Source: Shinella zoogloeoides (GTDB lineage: Bacteria > Pseudomonadota > Alphaproteobacteria > Rhizobiales > Rhizobiaceae). From it: 64,000 nucleotides of DNA. The DNA lies in contig NZ_CP093528.1 of assembly GCF_022682305.1 (NCBI RefSeq), forward strand, positions 1,873,501-1,937,500, given 5' to 3'. The notes under the pieces were generated by a model. That model saw only the letters and a program-made list of their open reading frames with translations, made no database searches and was not told the origin of the DNA. The position numbers were made by a program, and so were the translations under genes. This document shows positions 56,619 to 64,000 of this stretch, one piece after another (position 1 is the first letter of the stretch; the number at the start of each line of letters is the position of its first letter).

Positions 56619-56702
56619 TCATGCTCGGCCTGTCCCGAGCATCTATCGACGTCTCGATTGTTCGATGTGGCGGCAAATCCTCGGCACAAAGCCGAGGATG
56701 AC
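56619..56702. repeat. Degenerate palindromic intergenic element (RIME-like), copy 2
   Basis: Left arm (about 56619-56645, CATGCTCGGCCTGTCCCGAG) pairs with a right arm (about 56673-56702, CTCGGCACAAAGCCGAGGAT) over most of its length, leaving a 27-base centre. The arms are related to the element at 46096-46176. It lies between the convergent psuG and cckA genes. Confidence 0.65.
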
Positions 56703-56750
56703 AACGGAGAGCTGGGCAAGCCCGACCTCTATTCCGCAAACGCCCCCTGT

Positions 56751-59360
56751 TTACGCGTCCAGCATCTCCCGCACCGCTTCGGCAAGCTGCTTGAGCGAGA
56801 AGGGCTTGGGCAGGAAGCCGAACTTGGCGTCGGCCGGCAGATTGCGAGCGAAGGCGTCTTCGGCATAGCCGGAGACGAAGATGAACTTCATGTCCGGATA
56901 GGACTTGCGCAGTTCGCGAAGCAGCGACGGGCCGTCCATCTCGGGCATCACGACGTCCGAGACGACGATATCCACCGCGCCGTTCAGCTCTTCCATGATA
57001 TCGAGCGCCTCGACGCCGGAACCGGCTTCGTGGACCGTGTAGCCGCGCGTTTCCAGCATGCGCTTGCCGCCGCGCCGCACCGCCTCCTCGTCCTCGACGA
57101 GAAGCACGACGGCCGAGCCGCCGGTGAGATCGCGCGGTTCCTTTTCCGGCACCTGCGCGACGGCAGCCGGCTGCTGCTCCCCGGCCTGCGGGGCTGCCGC
57201 GACGGCTTCCACCGGAACCTCTTCCTCCATATGACGCGGCATGAGGATACGGAAGGTCGTGCCCTTGCCAACTTCGGAATCGAGATAGATGTAGCCGCCG
57301 GTCTGCTTGACGATGCCGTAGACCATCGAGAGGCCAAGACCGGTGCCCTTGCCGACTTCCTTGGTGGTGAAGAACGGCTCGAAGATCTTGTCGATGATCT
57401 CGGGCGGAATGCCGGTGCCCTGGTCCGCGACCTCGACTTCCACATAGTCGCCCGGCGGCAGGTCGCGCAGGTTGCGCGCGGCGGCCTCCTCGGCCTCCAC
57501 GTTGCGGGTGCGGAAGGTGATCGTGCCGCCGTCCGGCATGGCGTCGCGGGCGTTGACGGCGAGGTTGATCAGCACCTGCTCGAACTGGCCGAGGTCGGTC
57601 TTCACCGGCCAGAGGTCGCGGCCGTATTCGACGTCGATCTTGACGTTGGTGCCGGTCATCCGGTCGACGAGCATGCGCAGGTCGCCGATGACGTCCGTGA
57701 GGTTGAGCACGGTCGGGCGCATCGTCTGCTTGCGCGAGAAGGCGAGAAGCTGGCGCACCAGCACGGCGGCGCGGTTGGCGTTGCGCTTGATCTCCATGAG
57801 ATCGGCGAAGCTGGCGTCGGCGGGGCGCGCGGAGAGCAGCAGGTGGTCGGAGGACAGCAGGATCGCCGTCAGAACGTTGTTGAAGTCGTGCGCAATGCCG
57901 CCGGCGAGCGTGCCGACCGCGTTCATCTTCTGCGTCTGCGCCATCTGCGTCTCGAGCGCCTTCTGCTCGGTGATCTCGACGGCATAGACGATGGCCGCCT
58001 CTTCCGGCGCCTCCTCGCTCTGGTCGATGACGGCGTTCACATAGAAGCGGAAATGCCGTCCGTCGTCGCCGGGATGCAGCGAATCGAGCGGCGGGATGTC
58101 GCCTTGCCGGTCCTTGGCGGCGTCGAGCGCCGATTGCAGGCGCAGGCGATCCGTGTCGTGCACGATGGTCTCGAGCTTGGCGCCCCGGTCGATATCGTCG
58201 CGCGAGACGACACCGGAGAAGAGCTTGAGGAACGGCGCATTGGTGCGCAGGATGCGCCCGTCGCCGTCGACCGAGGCGATGGCCATCGGCGTGTTGTTGA
58301 AAAAGCGCGTGAAGCGCATCGAGGCGATGGAGGCGGACTGATCGGTCTCCCCGCCCTCCTCGCGCGCCAGCACGATGGTGCGGCTTTCGCCCGGCGCGCC
58401 GTCGCGCATGGAGGAGACGCGGTGCACGATGCGCACCGGCAGGCTCTGTCCATTGGTCTTGCGCAGGTCGAGGTCGAGCGTCTCCGTGCGCTTGAGGCCC
58501 GGCTCGGCCTGTACGGACTGGATGAGCGCCAGCCCCTCGCCCGCCACCACGTCGGCGATCGAGAGCGAGCCGGGATGGAACTTGGTGAGGTCGATGCCAA
58601 GCCATTCGGCGAGCGTGGCGTTGAGATAGACGATCTCGCCCTTGCGGCCGGCGGAGAAGAAACCGGCCGGTGCATGGTCGAGATAGTCGATGGCGTTCTG
58701 CAATTCCTTGAAGAATCGCTCCTGGTCGTCGCGCTCGGAGGTGATGTCGGAAAGCTGCCAGATGTAGAGCGGCTGCTTGTCCTTCTCGCGGCGCGGCAGG
58801 ACGCGCGCCTTCAGCCGATACCAATGCGCGCCGGAACCGCTGGCCTCGGCGGGATTGAGGGCCTTCTGGACGCGGAACTCCTCCGCGCCTTCCTTGCCCT
58901 CGTGCAGGCCGTTGGTGAGGCGATAGACGGCTTCGGTGGCGTCGCGGTTGCGCGACAGCAACGTTTCGAGCGTCTGCACCTCCGTGTCGCCCCGCGCGCC
59001 GGTCAGCGCGCCATAGGCCGCATTGGCATAGACGATGCGGCCCTTGCGGTCGGTGACGACCGTGCCATCGGGATGCGAATCGAGGAAGGCGCGGGCAAGC
59101 TCGTCGGAACCGGCCGCCTGCGGCATGATCTCGATGAAGCCGATCAGCGCGGAAACGACGAAGAAGATGCCTGCCATGGCGAGCACGCCGAGGACGCCGA
59201 GCACCAGTTCGTTGTCGAGCTGGTTCTTGAAGACGATGAAGGCGCCGGCGGAGGCCGCCAGCACGAGGGCGAGCAGCACGACGCGCAACGCCACCGCCGG
59301 CCGCGCATCGCGGTCCACGATCGGCACATTGTCTTCGCCCGGCCGCTTCATCGTCGCCAT
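56751..59360 (-). CDS. cckA: Cell-cycle hybrid histidine kinase CckA
   Basis: Bifunctional kinase/phosphatase at the top of the CckA-ChpT-CtrA pathway of alphaproteobacteria. The 869-residue protein has two membrane segments near 26-46 and 52-75, PAS domains from about 85 to 480, the HisKA site His 491 in [14 protein letters not shown], the ATPase boxes [14 protein letters not shown] and [28 protein letters not shown], and a receiver domain with phospho-acceptor Asp 802 in [15 protein letters not shown] precedes the ATG. It is divergent from the FliO-like gene. Confidence 0.95.
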   Translation of the reverse strand: MATMKRPGEDNVPIVDRDARPAVALRVVLLALVLAASAGAFIVFKNQLDNELVLGVLGVLAMAGIFFVVSALIGFIEIMPQAAGSDELARAFLDSHPDGTVVTDRKGRIVYANAAYGALTGARGDTEVQTLETLLSRNRDATEAVYRLTNGLHEGKEGAEEFRVQKALNPAEASGSGAHWYRLKARVLPRREKDKQPLYIWQLSDITSERDDQERFFKELQNAIDYLDHAPAGFFSAGRKGEIVYLNATLAEWLGIDLTKFHPGSLSIADVVAGEGLALIQSVQAEPGLKRTETLDLDLRKTNGQSLPVRIVHRVSSMRDGAPGESRTIVLAREEGGETDQSASIASMRFTRFFNNTPMAIASVDGDGRILRTNAPFLKLFSGVVSRDDIDRGAKLETIVHDTDRLRLQSALDAAKDRQGDIPPLDSLHPGDDGRHFRFYVNAVIDQSEEAPEEAAIVYAVEITEQKALETQMAQTQKMNAVGTLAGGIAHDFNNVLTAILLSSDHLLLSARPADASFADLMEIKRNANRAAVLVRQLLAFSRKQTMRPTVLNLTDVIGDLRMLVDRMTGTNVKIDVEYGRDLWPVKTDLGQFEQVLINLAVNARDAMPDGGTITFRTRNVEAEEAAARNLRDLPPGDYVEVEVADQGTGIPPEIIDKIFEPFFTTKEVGKGTGLGLSMVYGIVKQTGGYIYLDSEVGKGTTFRILMPRHMEEEVPVEAVAAAPQAGEQQPAAVAQVPEKEPRDLTGGSAVVLLVEDEEAVRRGGKRMLETRGYTVHEAGSGVEALDIMEELNGAVDIVVSDVVMPEMDGPSLLRELRKSYPDMKFIFVSGYAEDAFARNLPADAKFGFLPKPFSLKQLAEAVREMLDA

Positions 59361-59657
59361 CAATCCCTCGTCTGCAACAGTCCGGTCTTGCGCTTTGCCC
59401 GGACCCGATGCCAGAATCATGTTTATCCGTCCGAGGGAAGCGCAAAAAGCCGTGGAAGGAAAGCAAAGCCGCGAATTCACAGGGAATATTCCCGGCCGGA
59501 CCGCTGCAATTTCAGCATGCCGCCACGGCCGGGAGGCAATAAAGGCGGCATTCGGCGCTGGACAAGGCGCGCCAAGCGCTTGTACCAGCCTGCAAAAAGC
59601 CTTCAAATGCAGCCAGTGTGACGAAACGGCAACCTGCCGACAAGGAGTGACCGCGCC
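59361..59657. other. Divergent control region of cckA and the FliO-like gene
   Basis: About 300 bases without a gene. I looked for CtrA sites (TTAA-N7-TTAA) and saw none. CTTGTA followed after 17 bases by TTCAAA, near 59579-59607, could be the promoter of the FliO-like gene. The palindrome GGGAATATTCCC is at about 59482. Confidence 0.4.
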
Positions 59658-60605
59658 ATGTTCCCAGAGATCCTTGGAGAGAACGGCCCGAAATTCGTCG
59701 TCGCCGCGGCGGTCGTGCTGCTCGGCCTCCTCTGCCTCGCGCTGGTCCTGTGGATCGTCCGCGGTCGGCCTTCCTCGCCCTTCATTCGCGGCGGACGCAA
59801 CCGCACCCCGCGTCTTGCCGTGCTGGACGCGGCCGCCATCGACACGCGCCGTCGCCTCGTCCTGGTGCGCCGCGACGACGTGGAACACCTCGTCATGATC
59901 GGCGGCCCGACCGATATCGTCATCGAATCGCGCATCGTCGCGGCTTCCGCCGAGCCGGCCGAGAAGCCGGTCCAGAAAGCCGAGCGCGCCGAGCCTGCGC
60001 CCGTCGTCCATGAGGCGGCTGCCAGAGTTGCCGAAACGCCTGTCGCCGCGCGCCCGGCGGCCGTTGCGGCGGAACGCCGTCCCGCCGCCGCGCCGGAGAG
60101 CGTCTCGGCCATGGGCAAGGTGCTCTATTCCGGCGATGACGAGGCGGCCGTCCGTGCCGTCCCGGTGCGCGCTGCGGTCTCCCAGCCCGTCACCGCCGCA
60201 CAACAGGTGCAGGCGCAGCCGGCAACGGAACGACGCGTTGAGGATCTCCTGGAGCAGAACCGCCAGCGCGTGCTGGCCCAGCAGCCCGCCGCGACGGCAA
60301 CTGCACAGGCGGCGGCAGGACAGGTCGCCCAGCGGCCGGCAATCAGCGTCGCCGAGGCGCGCCCCACGGCCTCCGCCGCCGACAATCCGGCACTGGTCAG
60401 CGAATTCGAAAAAATCCTCGAAGCCGAAATGACGAGCAACGCCGCGGCGGCCGGTGCGGCGCGCACGGCCGTCCAGCCGACCGCCAACCCCACGCAGACC
60501 GCCGCGATGGCCGGTCACGGCCAACAGGCGGCGAAGAGCCGCGAGGAGACCGAGGCGGAAATGGCCCGCCTGCTCGGCGAGATCGCGGCAAGCCGCAAGA
60601 GCTGA
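59658..60605 (+). CDS. FliO-like membrane protein
   Basis: A 315-residue protein with one membrane segment near 13-34 (FVVAAAVVLLGLLCLALVLW), then a short FliO-like beta domain at about 50-95 (RLAVLDAAAIDTRRRLVLVR, EHLVMIGGPTDIVIE). The rest is a long Ala/Pro/Val-rich, probably disordered region (about 95-260) and a short helical end. FliO helps assemble the flagellar export gate, but no flagellar gene is near, so the name is by domain only. GGAG lies about ten bases before the ATG. Confidence 0.72.
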   Translation: MFPEILGENGPKFVVAAAVVLLGLLCLALVLWIVRGRPSSPFIRGGRNRTPRLAVLDAAAIDTRRRLVLVRRDDVEHLVMIGGPTDIVIESRIVAASAEPAEKPVQKAERAEPAPVVHEAAARVAETPVAARPAAVAAERRPAAAPESVSAMGKVLYSGDDEAAVRAVPVRAAVSQPVTAAQQVQAQPATERRVEDLLEQNRQRVLAQQPAATATAQAAAGQVAQRPAISVAEARPTASAADNPALVSEFEKILEAEMTSNAAAAGAARTAVQPTANPTQTAAMAGHGQQAAKSREETEAEMARLLGEIAASRKS

Positions 60606-60730
60606 ACCGGGCGGAATTCGAAGTACCGCTTCTTCGCCATGCCCGGCGCTGGCCTCGGGTATCCCAAGTATCGTTTTTCCGATGTGCTGGCAGGCCGAGG
60701 TGCCGCGGCAGATGAAGTAATGCTTACCAA

Positions 60731-60768
60731 AAGAAAGGCCGCCGGAAACGTTTCCAGCGGCCTTTCTT
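60731..60768. terminator. Bidirectional terminator
   Basis: Stem AGAAAGGCCGC / GCGGCCTTTCT, extended inwards by GGAAA/TTTCC across one mismatch, with A-rich and T-rich flanks. It lies between the convergent FliO-like and dksA genes. Confidence 0.8.
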
Positions 60769-60808
60769 CTGGTTCACACCGATGCCCCGCAGCCCGAAAG
60801 CTCCCTGG

Positions 60809-60826
60809 CATCGGACATGTCCGATG
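60809..60826. repeat. 18-bp perfect palindrome
   Basis: The sequence CATCGGACATGTCCGATG reads the same on both strands. It lies in the 110 bases between a bidirectional terminator and the end of dksA, where no promoter is expected. It may be a protein-binding site or a second hairpin. Confidence 0.6.
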
Positions 60827-60878
60827 TTCGATCCTCGTTGCCGCATCTTGCGGGCCTCCTCAGACCCGCAGGAAACGC

Positions 60879-61298
60879 TCACTCGTCGCGATACACCTTT
60901 TCCCGACGCTCATGACGCTCTTGCGCCTCGATCGACAGCGTGGCGATCGGGCGGGCGTCAAGACGCTTGAGGCCGATCGGCTCGCCGGTTTCCTCGCAAT
61001 AACCGTAGGTGCCTTCGTCGAGGCGCTGGAGCGCCGCGTCGATCTTGGAGATCAACTTGCGCTGGCGGTCGCGAGCGCGAAGTTCGATGGCACGGTCGGT
61101 TTCCGAGGATGCCCGGTCCGCGAGGTCCGGGTGATTGGCGCTTTCTTCCGCCAAATGATCGAGGGTTTCGCGCGCTTCGCGCAGGATATCGTTTTTCCAG
61201 GCGTTCAGCTTCGCTCGAAAGTAAGCCCGCTGGTTTACGCTCATGAATTCTTCGCCCTCGTCGAGGACGAAATTGCTAAGATCGATCTTCTCACTCAA
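60879..61298 (-). CDS. dksA: DksA family RNA polymerase-binding protein, zinc ligands lost
   Basis: A 139-residue DksA. It binds the RNA polymerase secondary channel and works with ppGpp in the stringent response. The coiled-coil tip is conserved (HPDLADRA, with Asp 58 and Asp 61 matching E. coli Asp 71 and Asp 74). Of the four zinc cysteines only Cys 101 remains; the others are Thr 104, Ser 122 and Ala 125 (CEET and SIEA). The start is TTG, seven bases after AGGAG; an in-frame ATG 21 bases further upstream precedes that site and is unlikely. Confidence 0.9.
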   Translation of the reverse strand: MSEKIDLSNFVLDEGEEFMSVNQRAYFRAKLNAWKNDILREARETLDHLAEESANHPDLADRASSETDRAIELRARDRQRKLISKIDAALQRLDEGTYGYCEETGEPIGLKRLDARPIATLSIEAQERHERREKVYRDE

Positions 61299-61704
61299 CG
61301 CGATTCTCCTGAAGAACATCTCAAGGCGCGCTGTATATCCCCACGGGTAACGCGATTCAAGCCTTCCGGGACTTACCCACGGTTTTCGCGCGTGCCTTTA
61401 TTTTAGCCAATGCCAGACTAATATTTCATCAAGATTACAACGGGATACCGGCACGTTCCGCGCAAACGGCCCAATGCAGACCTCCCGGCCCTGCCGAAAC
61501 GGCGCACGGCAAATGCCCCGTTTTCGGCGCCTGCCCCTAATATAGGCACAAGACTCACATCTATAAGGTCCATGGTGGCGTGTTTTTCTTTCGCGAGGCT
61601 GGCGTCGATGCCGCCCTTCGCAAAAGCGGTTGATCTTTGCCGAAAGGAAAGACATGAAGTCTGGACGGCGCGGATGACCCGCCGCAGGCGGATGGAGGAC
61701 AGAC
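61299..61704. other. dksA / sixA divergent control region, no clear gene
   Basis: About 400 bases. It holds the dksA promoter side, with a stretch richer in A and T near 61395-61440, and the sixA upstream side. The only coding signal is a seven-codon open frame at 61654-61677 with a strong ribosome site. An open frame of 78 codons from 61572 runs into sixA in another frame and has no ribosome site. Confidence 0.5.
61654..61677 (+). CDS. Possible seven-residue leader peptide before sixA
   Basis: ATG-AAG-TCT-GGA-CGG-CGC-GGA-TGA encodes MKSGRRG. It is preceded by AAAGGAAAGAC, a better ribosome site than that of most genes in the window. It ends 27 bases before the sixA start. Translation is inference from the Shine-Dalgarno match only. 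Confidence 0.3.
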   Translation: MKSGRRG

Positions 61705-62229
61705 TTGGCATCTTTCGGCGCGCCGGCCTTCCGGCTCTATCTCCTTCGCCACGCCCATGCCGGATGGGCGCAGCCCGGCCAGTCGGATTTCGACCGCACG
61801 CTCGATGACGACGGCTTCGCCGAGGCCGAGGTGATCGCGGAGGAAGCCGCCGACCAGGGCTACAGGCCCGGCCTCATCATCGCCTCCACCGCCATGCGCT
61901 GCCGCCAGACCGCCGAGCCGTTTCACCGCGCGGTCAGTGAGGAGCTTGCCATCGACTATGTCGACCAGCTCTATTCCGGCACGGTCGAGACCTATGCGGA
62001 ACTCGCCTTCGCCGAGCGGCAGGAGACCTCGGTGATGATCGTCGGCCACAATCCGATGATCGAGGAATTCTTCCATCGCCTCGCCGGCAAGGAGATCGCC
62101 GAGACGGCGGCGCCCCTCGGCTATCCGACAGCGGGCCTAGCCATCCTCGATTTCGATATACGCCCGACACAGGAAGACCATACCGGCGCCTGCCTTCACG
62201 GCTTCATGACGCCGCGACCGGCCCGCTGA
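61705..62229 (+). CDS. SixA-type histidine phosphatase
   Basis: A 174-residue member of the histidine phosphatase superfamily: LYLLRHAHAGW holds the catalytic RHxxx with His 16, IIASTAMRCRQTAEP is the second block, and VMIVGHNPMIEEFFHRLAG holds the second His. SixA removes phosphate from phosphohistidine in HPt proteins such as ArcB or PtsN-system proteins; the partner here is unknown. The TTG start follows GGAGG by about seven bases. Confidence 0.9.
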   Translation: MASFGAPAFRLYLLRHAHAGWAQPGQSDFDRTLDDDGFAEAEVIAEEAADQGYRPGLIIASTAMRCRQTAEPFHRAVSEELAIDYVDQLYSGTVETYAELAFAERQETSVMIVGHNPMIEEFFHRLAGKEIAETAAPLGYPTAGLAILDFDIRPTQEDHTGACLHGFMTPRPAR

Positions 62230-62295
62230 ACAAGAGATGCCTCTTTTACCGCCGGATTTCGTTTCCTATATCGCCGTCGAAGCTGGAAAGAGACC

Positions 62296-63771
62296 GTGCC
62301 GCCTAGCCTGACGACCTTCACCGACGAAGCCCTGCTCGCGCTCGACGCGCTGACCGGCCGTGCCGCCAATCTCGTCAACCCGTCGATCCGCCTCGGCGTG
62401 ACGGGTCTTTCGCGCGCCGGCAAGACGGTCTTCATCTCCTCCCTCGTGCACAATCTCCTCAATGGCGGCCGCATGCCGCTCTTCGAGGCGGGCCGCTCCG
62501 GCCGCGTTTCGAAGATCCGGCTGGAGCCGCAGCCGGACGACGCCGTGCCGCGCTTCCAGTACGAGGATCATATCCGCGCCCTCGTCGCCGACCGCCTCTG
62601 GCCGGATTCGACCCGCGCCATCTCGCAACTGCGCCTGACGCTGGACTACGAGAGCGCTTCGGGCTGGGGCCGCCTGTTCTCGCCGGGCAAACTCTCCATC
62701 GACATCGTCGATTATCCCGGCGAATGGCTGCTCGACCTGCCGCTGCTCGGCCAGGATTTCCGCACCTTCAGCGAGAACACGGTCGCGCTGGCGCGCTCCG
62801 GCATCCGCGCCGAACTTGCCCGCGACTGGCTGGCGCTCGCAGCCACCGTCGATCCCGCTGCCGAGGCGCAGGAAGCGACGGCCCGCACGCTCGCCGAAGC
62901 CTTCACCGCCTATCTGAAAGCCTGCAAGTCCGACGAACGCTCGCTCTCCACGCTCCCGCCCGGCCGCTTCCTGATGCCCGGCGACCTCGAAGGCTCGCCC
63001 GCCCTCACTTTCGCGCCGCTGCCGAACCTTTCCGCCGGCAACCCCGCCAAGGGTTCGCTGCAGGCCATGATGGAACGCCGCTATGAGGCCTACAAGACCC
63101 ATGTGGTGCGCCCCTTCTTCCGCGAGCATTTCGCCCGGCTCGACCGGCAGATCGTGCTTATCGACGCGCTCCAGGCCATCAATCGCGGCGCGGAGGCGGT
63201 GCACGACCTGGAGCGGGCGCTCGGCGACGTGCTCGATTGCTTCCGCGCCGGCACCAACAGCTTCCTCTCCTCCTTCGTCACGCGCCGCATCGACCGTATC
63301 GTGATCGCCGCCACCAAGGCCGACCATCTGCACCACGAAAGCCATCCCCGGCTGGAAGCGGTGACGCGCCGGCTGGTGGAACGCGCCGTCGAGCGCATCG
63401 GCATGAGCGGCGCGGGCATCGAGGTGATGGCGCTCGCCTCCGTGCGCGCCACCCGCGAGGCGACGGTCAAGCATGACGGCGAGGAGCTGCCGGTCATCGT
63501 CGGCGTGCCGATGGCAGGCGAGAGGATCGACGGCGAGATCTTCGACGGCGAACGGAAAACTGCGATATTTCCCGGGGACTTGCCGCAGAATCCGGATTCA
63601 CTTTTCGAAGCGCTTGAATCGTCTCCTGAAGGCGCGCCGCCGCATCTTCTCAATTTCGTTCGCTTCCGCCCGCCGCATATCGAGGAGACGGGGGGCGGCC
63701 TGAAACTGTCCGTGCCGCACATAAGGCTCGACCGCGCGCTGCAATATCTCATCGGAGACCGGCTCGCATGA
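62296..63771 (+). CDS. YcjX family P-loop protein (DUF463)
   Basis: A 491-residue nucleotide-binding protein of the YcjX family. The P-loop is VTGLSRAGKTVF at about 35-46, DIVDYPGEWLLDLPLL is the switch 2/Walker B region, and IVIAATKADHLHHE is like the G4 motif. Family members are stress-linked GTPases of unknown target. GTG start with GGAAAG upstream. The stop overlaps the next start (ATGA), so it is coupled to the YcjF-like gene, as in E. coli and most rhizobia. Confidence 0.92.
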   Translation: MPPSLTTFTDEALLALDALTGRAANLVNPSIRLGVTGLSRAGKTVFISSLVHNLLNGGRMPLFEAGRSGRVSKIRLEPQPDDAVPRFQYEDHIRALVADRLWPDSTRAISQLRLTLDYESASGWGRLFSPGKLSIDIVDYPGEWLLDLPLLGQDFRTFSENTVALARSGIRAELARDWLALAATVDPAAEAQEATARTLAEAFTAYLKACKSDERSLSTLPPGRFLMPGDLEGSPALTFAPLPNLSAGNPAKGSLQAMMERRYEAYKTHVVRPFFREHFARLDRQIVLIDALQAINRGAEAVHDLERALGDVLDCFRAGTNSFLSSFVTRRIDRIVIAATKADHLHHESHPRLEAVTRRLVERAVERIGMSGAGIEVMALASVRATREATVKHDGEELPVIVGVPMAGERIDGEIFDGERKTAIFPGDLPQNPDSLFEALESSPEGAPPHLLNFVRFRPPHIEETGGGLKLSVPHIRLDRALQYLIGDRLA

Positions 63772-64000
63772 ACGACCGCCCGCGCAAGCCCGCCGCCTTC
63801 GCCCTTCCGGCCGATGCTTCGGCAAGGGAACCCCAGAGCGAGAAAAGGCCCCGTGCCCCAGCCGCCTTCGACGAGGCGGTGCGGCTGACGCCGGATGCCG
63901 AGGACCCGTTCATCGCCACGACCGCCGACCTGCCGGACCTCGCGCCGCCGGTCGCGACCCCGCGCCCGCGCCGCCTCACGCTCGGCGGTGTCGCCATGGG
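63768..64000 (+). CDS. YcjF family (DUF697) membrane protein, 5' part only
   Basis: The window holds the first 77 codons, starting MNDRPRKPAAFALPADASAR, a hydrophilic N-terminus typical of rhizobial YcjF proteins, ending before the expected membrane segments. ATGA overlap with the YcjX gene. The assignment rests on the N-terminus and on the conserved YcjX-YcjF pairing. Confidence 0.8.
   Translation, partial: MNDRPRKPAAFALPADASAREPQSEKRPRAPAAFDEAVRLTPDAEDPFIATTADLPDLAPPVATPRPRRLTLGGVAM

Noticed and set aside
59361..59657. CtrA binding sites at the cckA/FliO-like control region
   Set aside because: No TTAA-N7-TTAA pair is present in the gap.
59361..60524. Extension of the cckA frame upstream to about 1257 codons
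   Set aside because: The extension runs antisense through the FliO-like gene. The [10 protein letters not shown] start has a ribosome site and is followed at once by the expected two membrane helices.
60606..60730. A possible third RIME-like element (CTCGGGTATCCCAAGTATC)
   Set aside because: It resembles only part of one arm of the element at 46096 and I could not find a convincing complementary arm downstream.
61572..61808. A 78-codon plus-strand open frame before and into sixA
   Set aside because: No ribosome site, arginine-rich antisense-like composition, and it overlaps sixA in a different frame.

Overview
The window is a GC-rich, densely packed chromosomal segment of an alphaproteobacterium, most likely a member of the Rhizobiaceae (Rhizobium/Ensifer/Shinella type; the genus cannot be fixed from the sequence alone). 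The signs are CckA, a DUF1476 zeta-type ATPase inhibitor, a DUF1127 protein, a small PurL with separate PurS and PurQ, an eukaryotic-type NADP isocitrate dehydrogenase, a rhizobial-style LexA operator (TTG-N11-CAA) at recA, and two degenerate palindromic intergenic elements resembling rhizobial RIME repeats. About 62 protein genes are supported. I saw no rRNA, tRNA, CRISPR array, insertion sequence or prophage.

Layout. 1-8.7 kb: anmK (cut by the window edge), tyrS, a very large AsmA/DUF3971-type envelope protein, a one-cysteine Bcp peroxiredoxin, a DUF455 ferritin-like protein and an M23 peptidase. 8.7-10.8 kb: a DEAD-box RNA helicase with a structured leader and TTG start, then a Nudix hydrolase. 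10.8-16.4 kb, minus strand: a compact seven-gene run containing a molybdenum-hydroxylase maturation set (MoxR ATPase, CoxE-like VWA protein, two split XdhC halves, a fused MoeA-like/MobA-like protein) flanked by a flavin reductase and a TfoX-like protein, with no molybdoenzyme structural gene in view. 16.5-20.1 kb: a promoter-driven orphan substrate-binding protein translationally coupled to a P1 (DmpA-type) peptidase, then rpe coupled to a DUF2259 secreted protein.

20.2-34.4 kb is dominated by purine synthesis: purB, purC, purS, a small coiled-coil gene, purQ and purL, ending with bolA, two small unknown genes and the CGFS glutaredoxin grxD. Between these lie a DUF2189 membrane protein, a small serine hydrolase, a PAS-GGDEF-EAL protein, the F1-ATPase inhibitor, a lipoprotein, and a MocR-type regulator divergent from a DUF1127 gene. 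34.4-43.9 kb: a Bcr/CflA transporter, an inositol monophosphatase-like enzyme, ttcA, glsA, rpsD, a HerA-like ATPase, a higBA toxin-antitoxin pair with a striking 26-bp perfect palindrome in its promoter, murI, trmJ and a secreted protein.

44-64 kb: icd, a glutathione transferase, an AraC/GyrI regulator, a SulP transporter, a GGDEF protein, alaS, recA with its SOS operator, the pseudouridine catabolism pair psuK-psuG, the cell-cycle kinase cckA, a FliO-like protein, a zinc-less DksA, a SixA-type phosphatase, and a YcjX-YcjF pair cut by the right edge. Most genes are housekeeping. The most interesting pieces are the orphan molybdoenzyme maturation operon, the higBA control region (predicted leaderless toxin mRNA), the MocR direct-repeat operator, the extra gene between purS and purQ, and the coupled binding-protein/peptidase pair.
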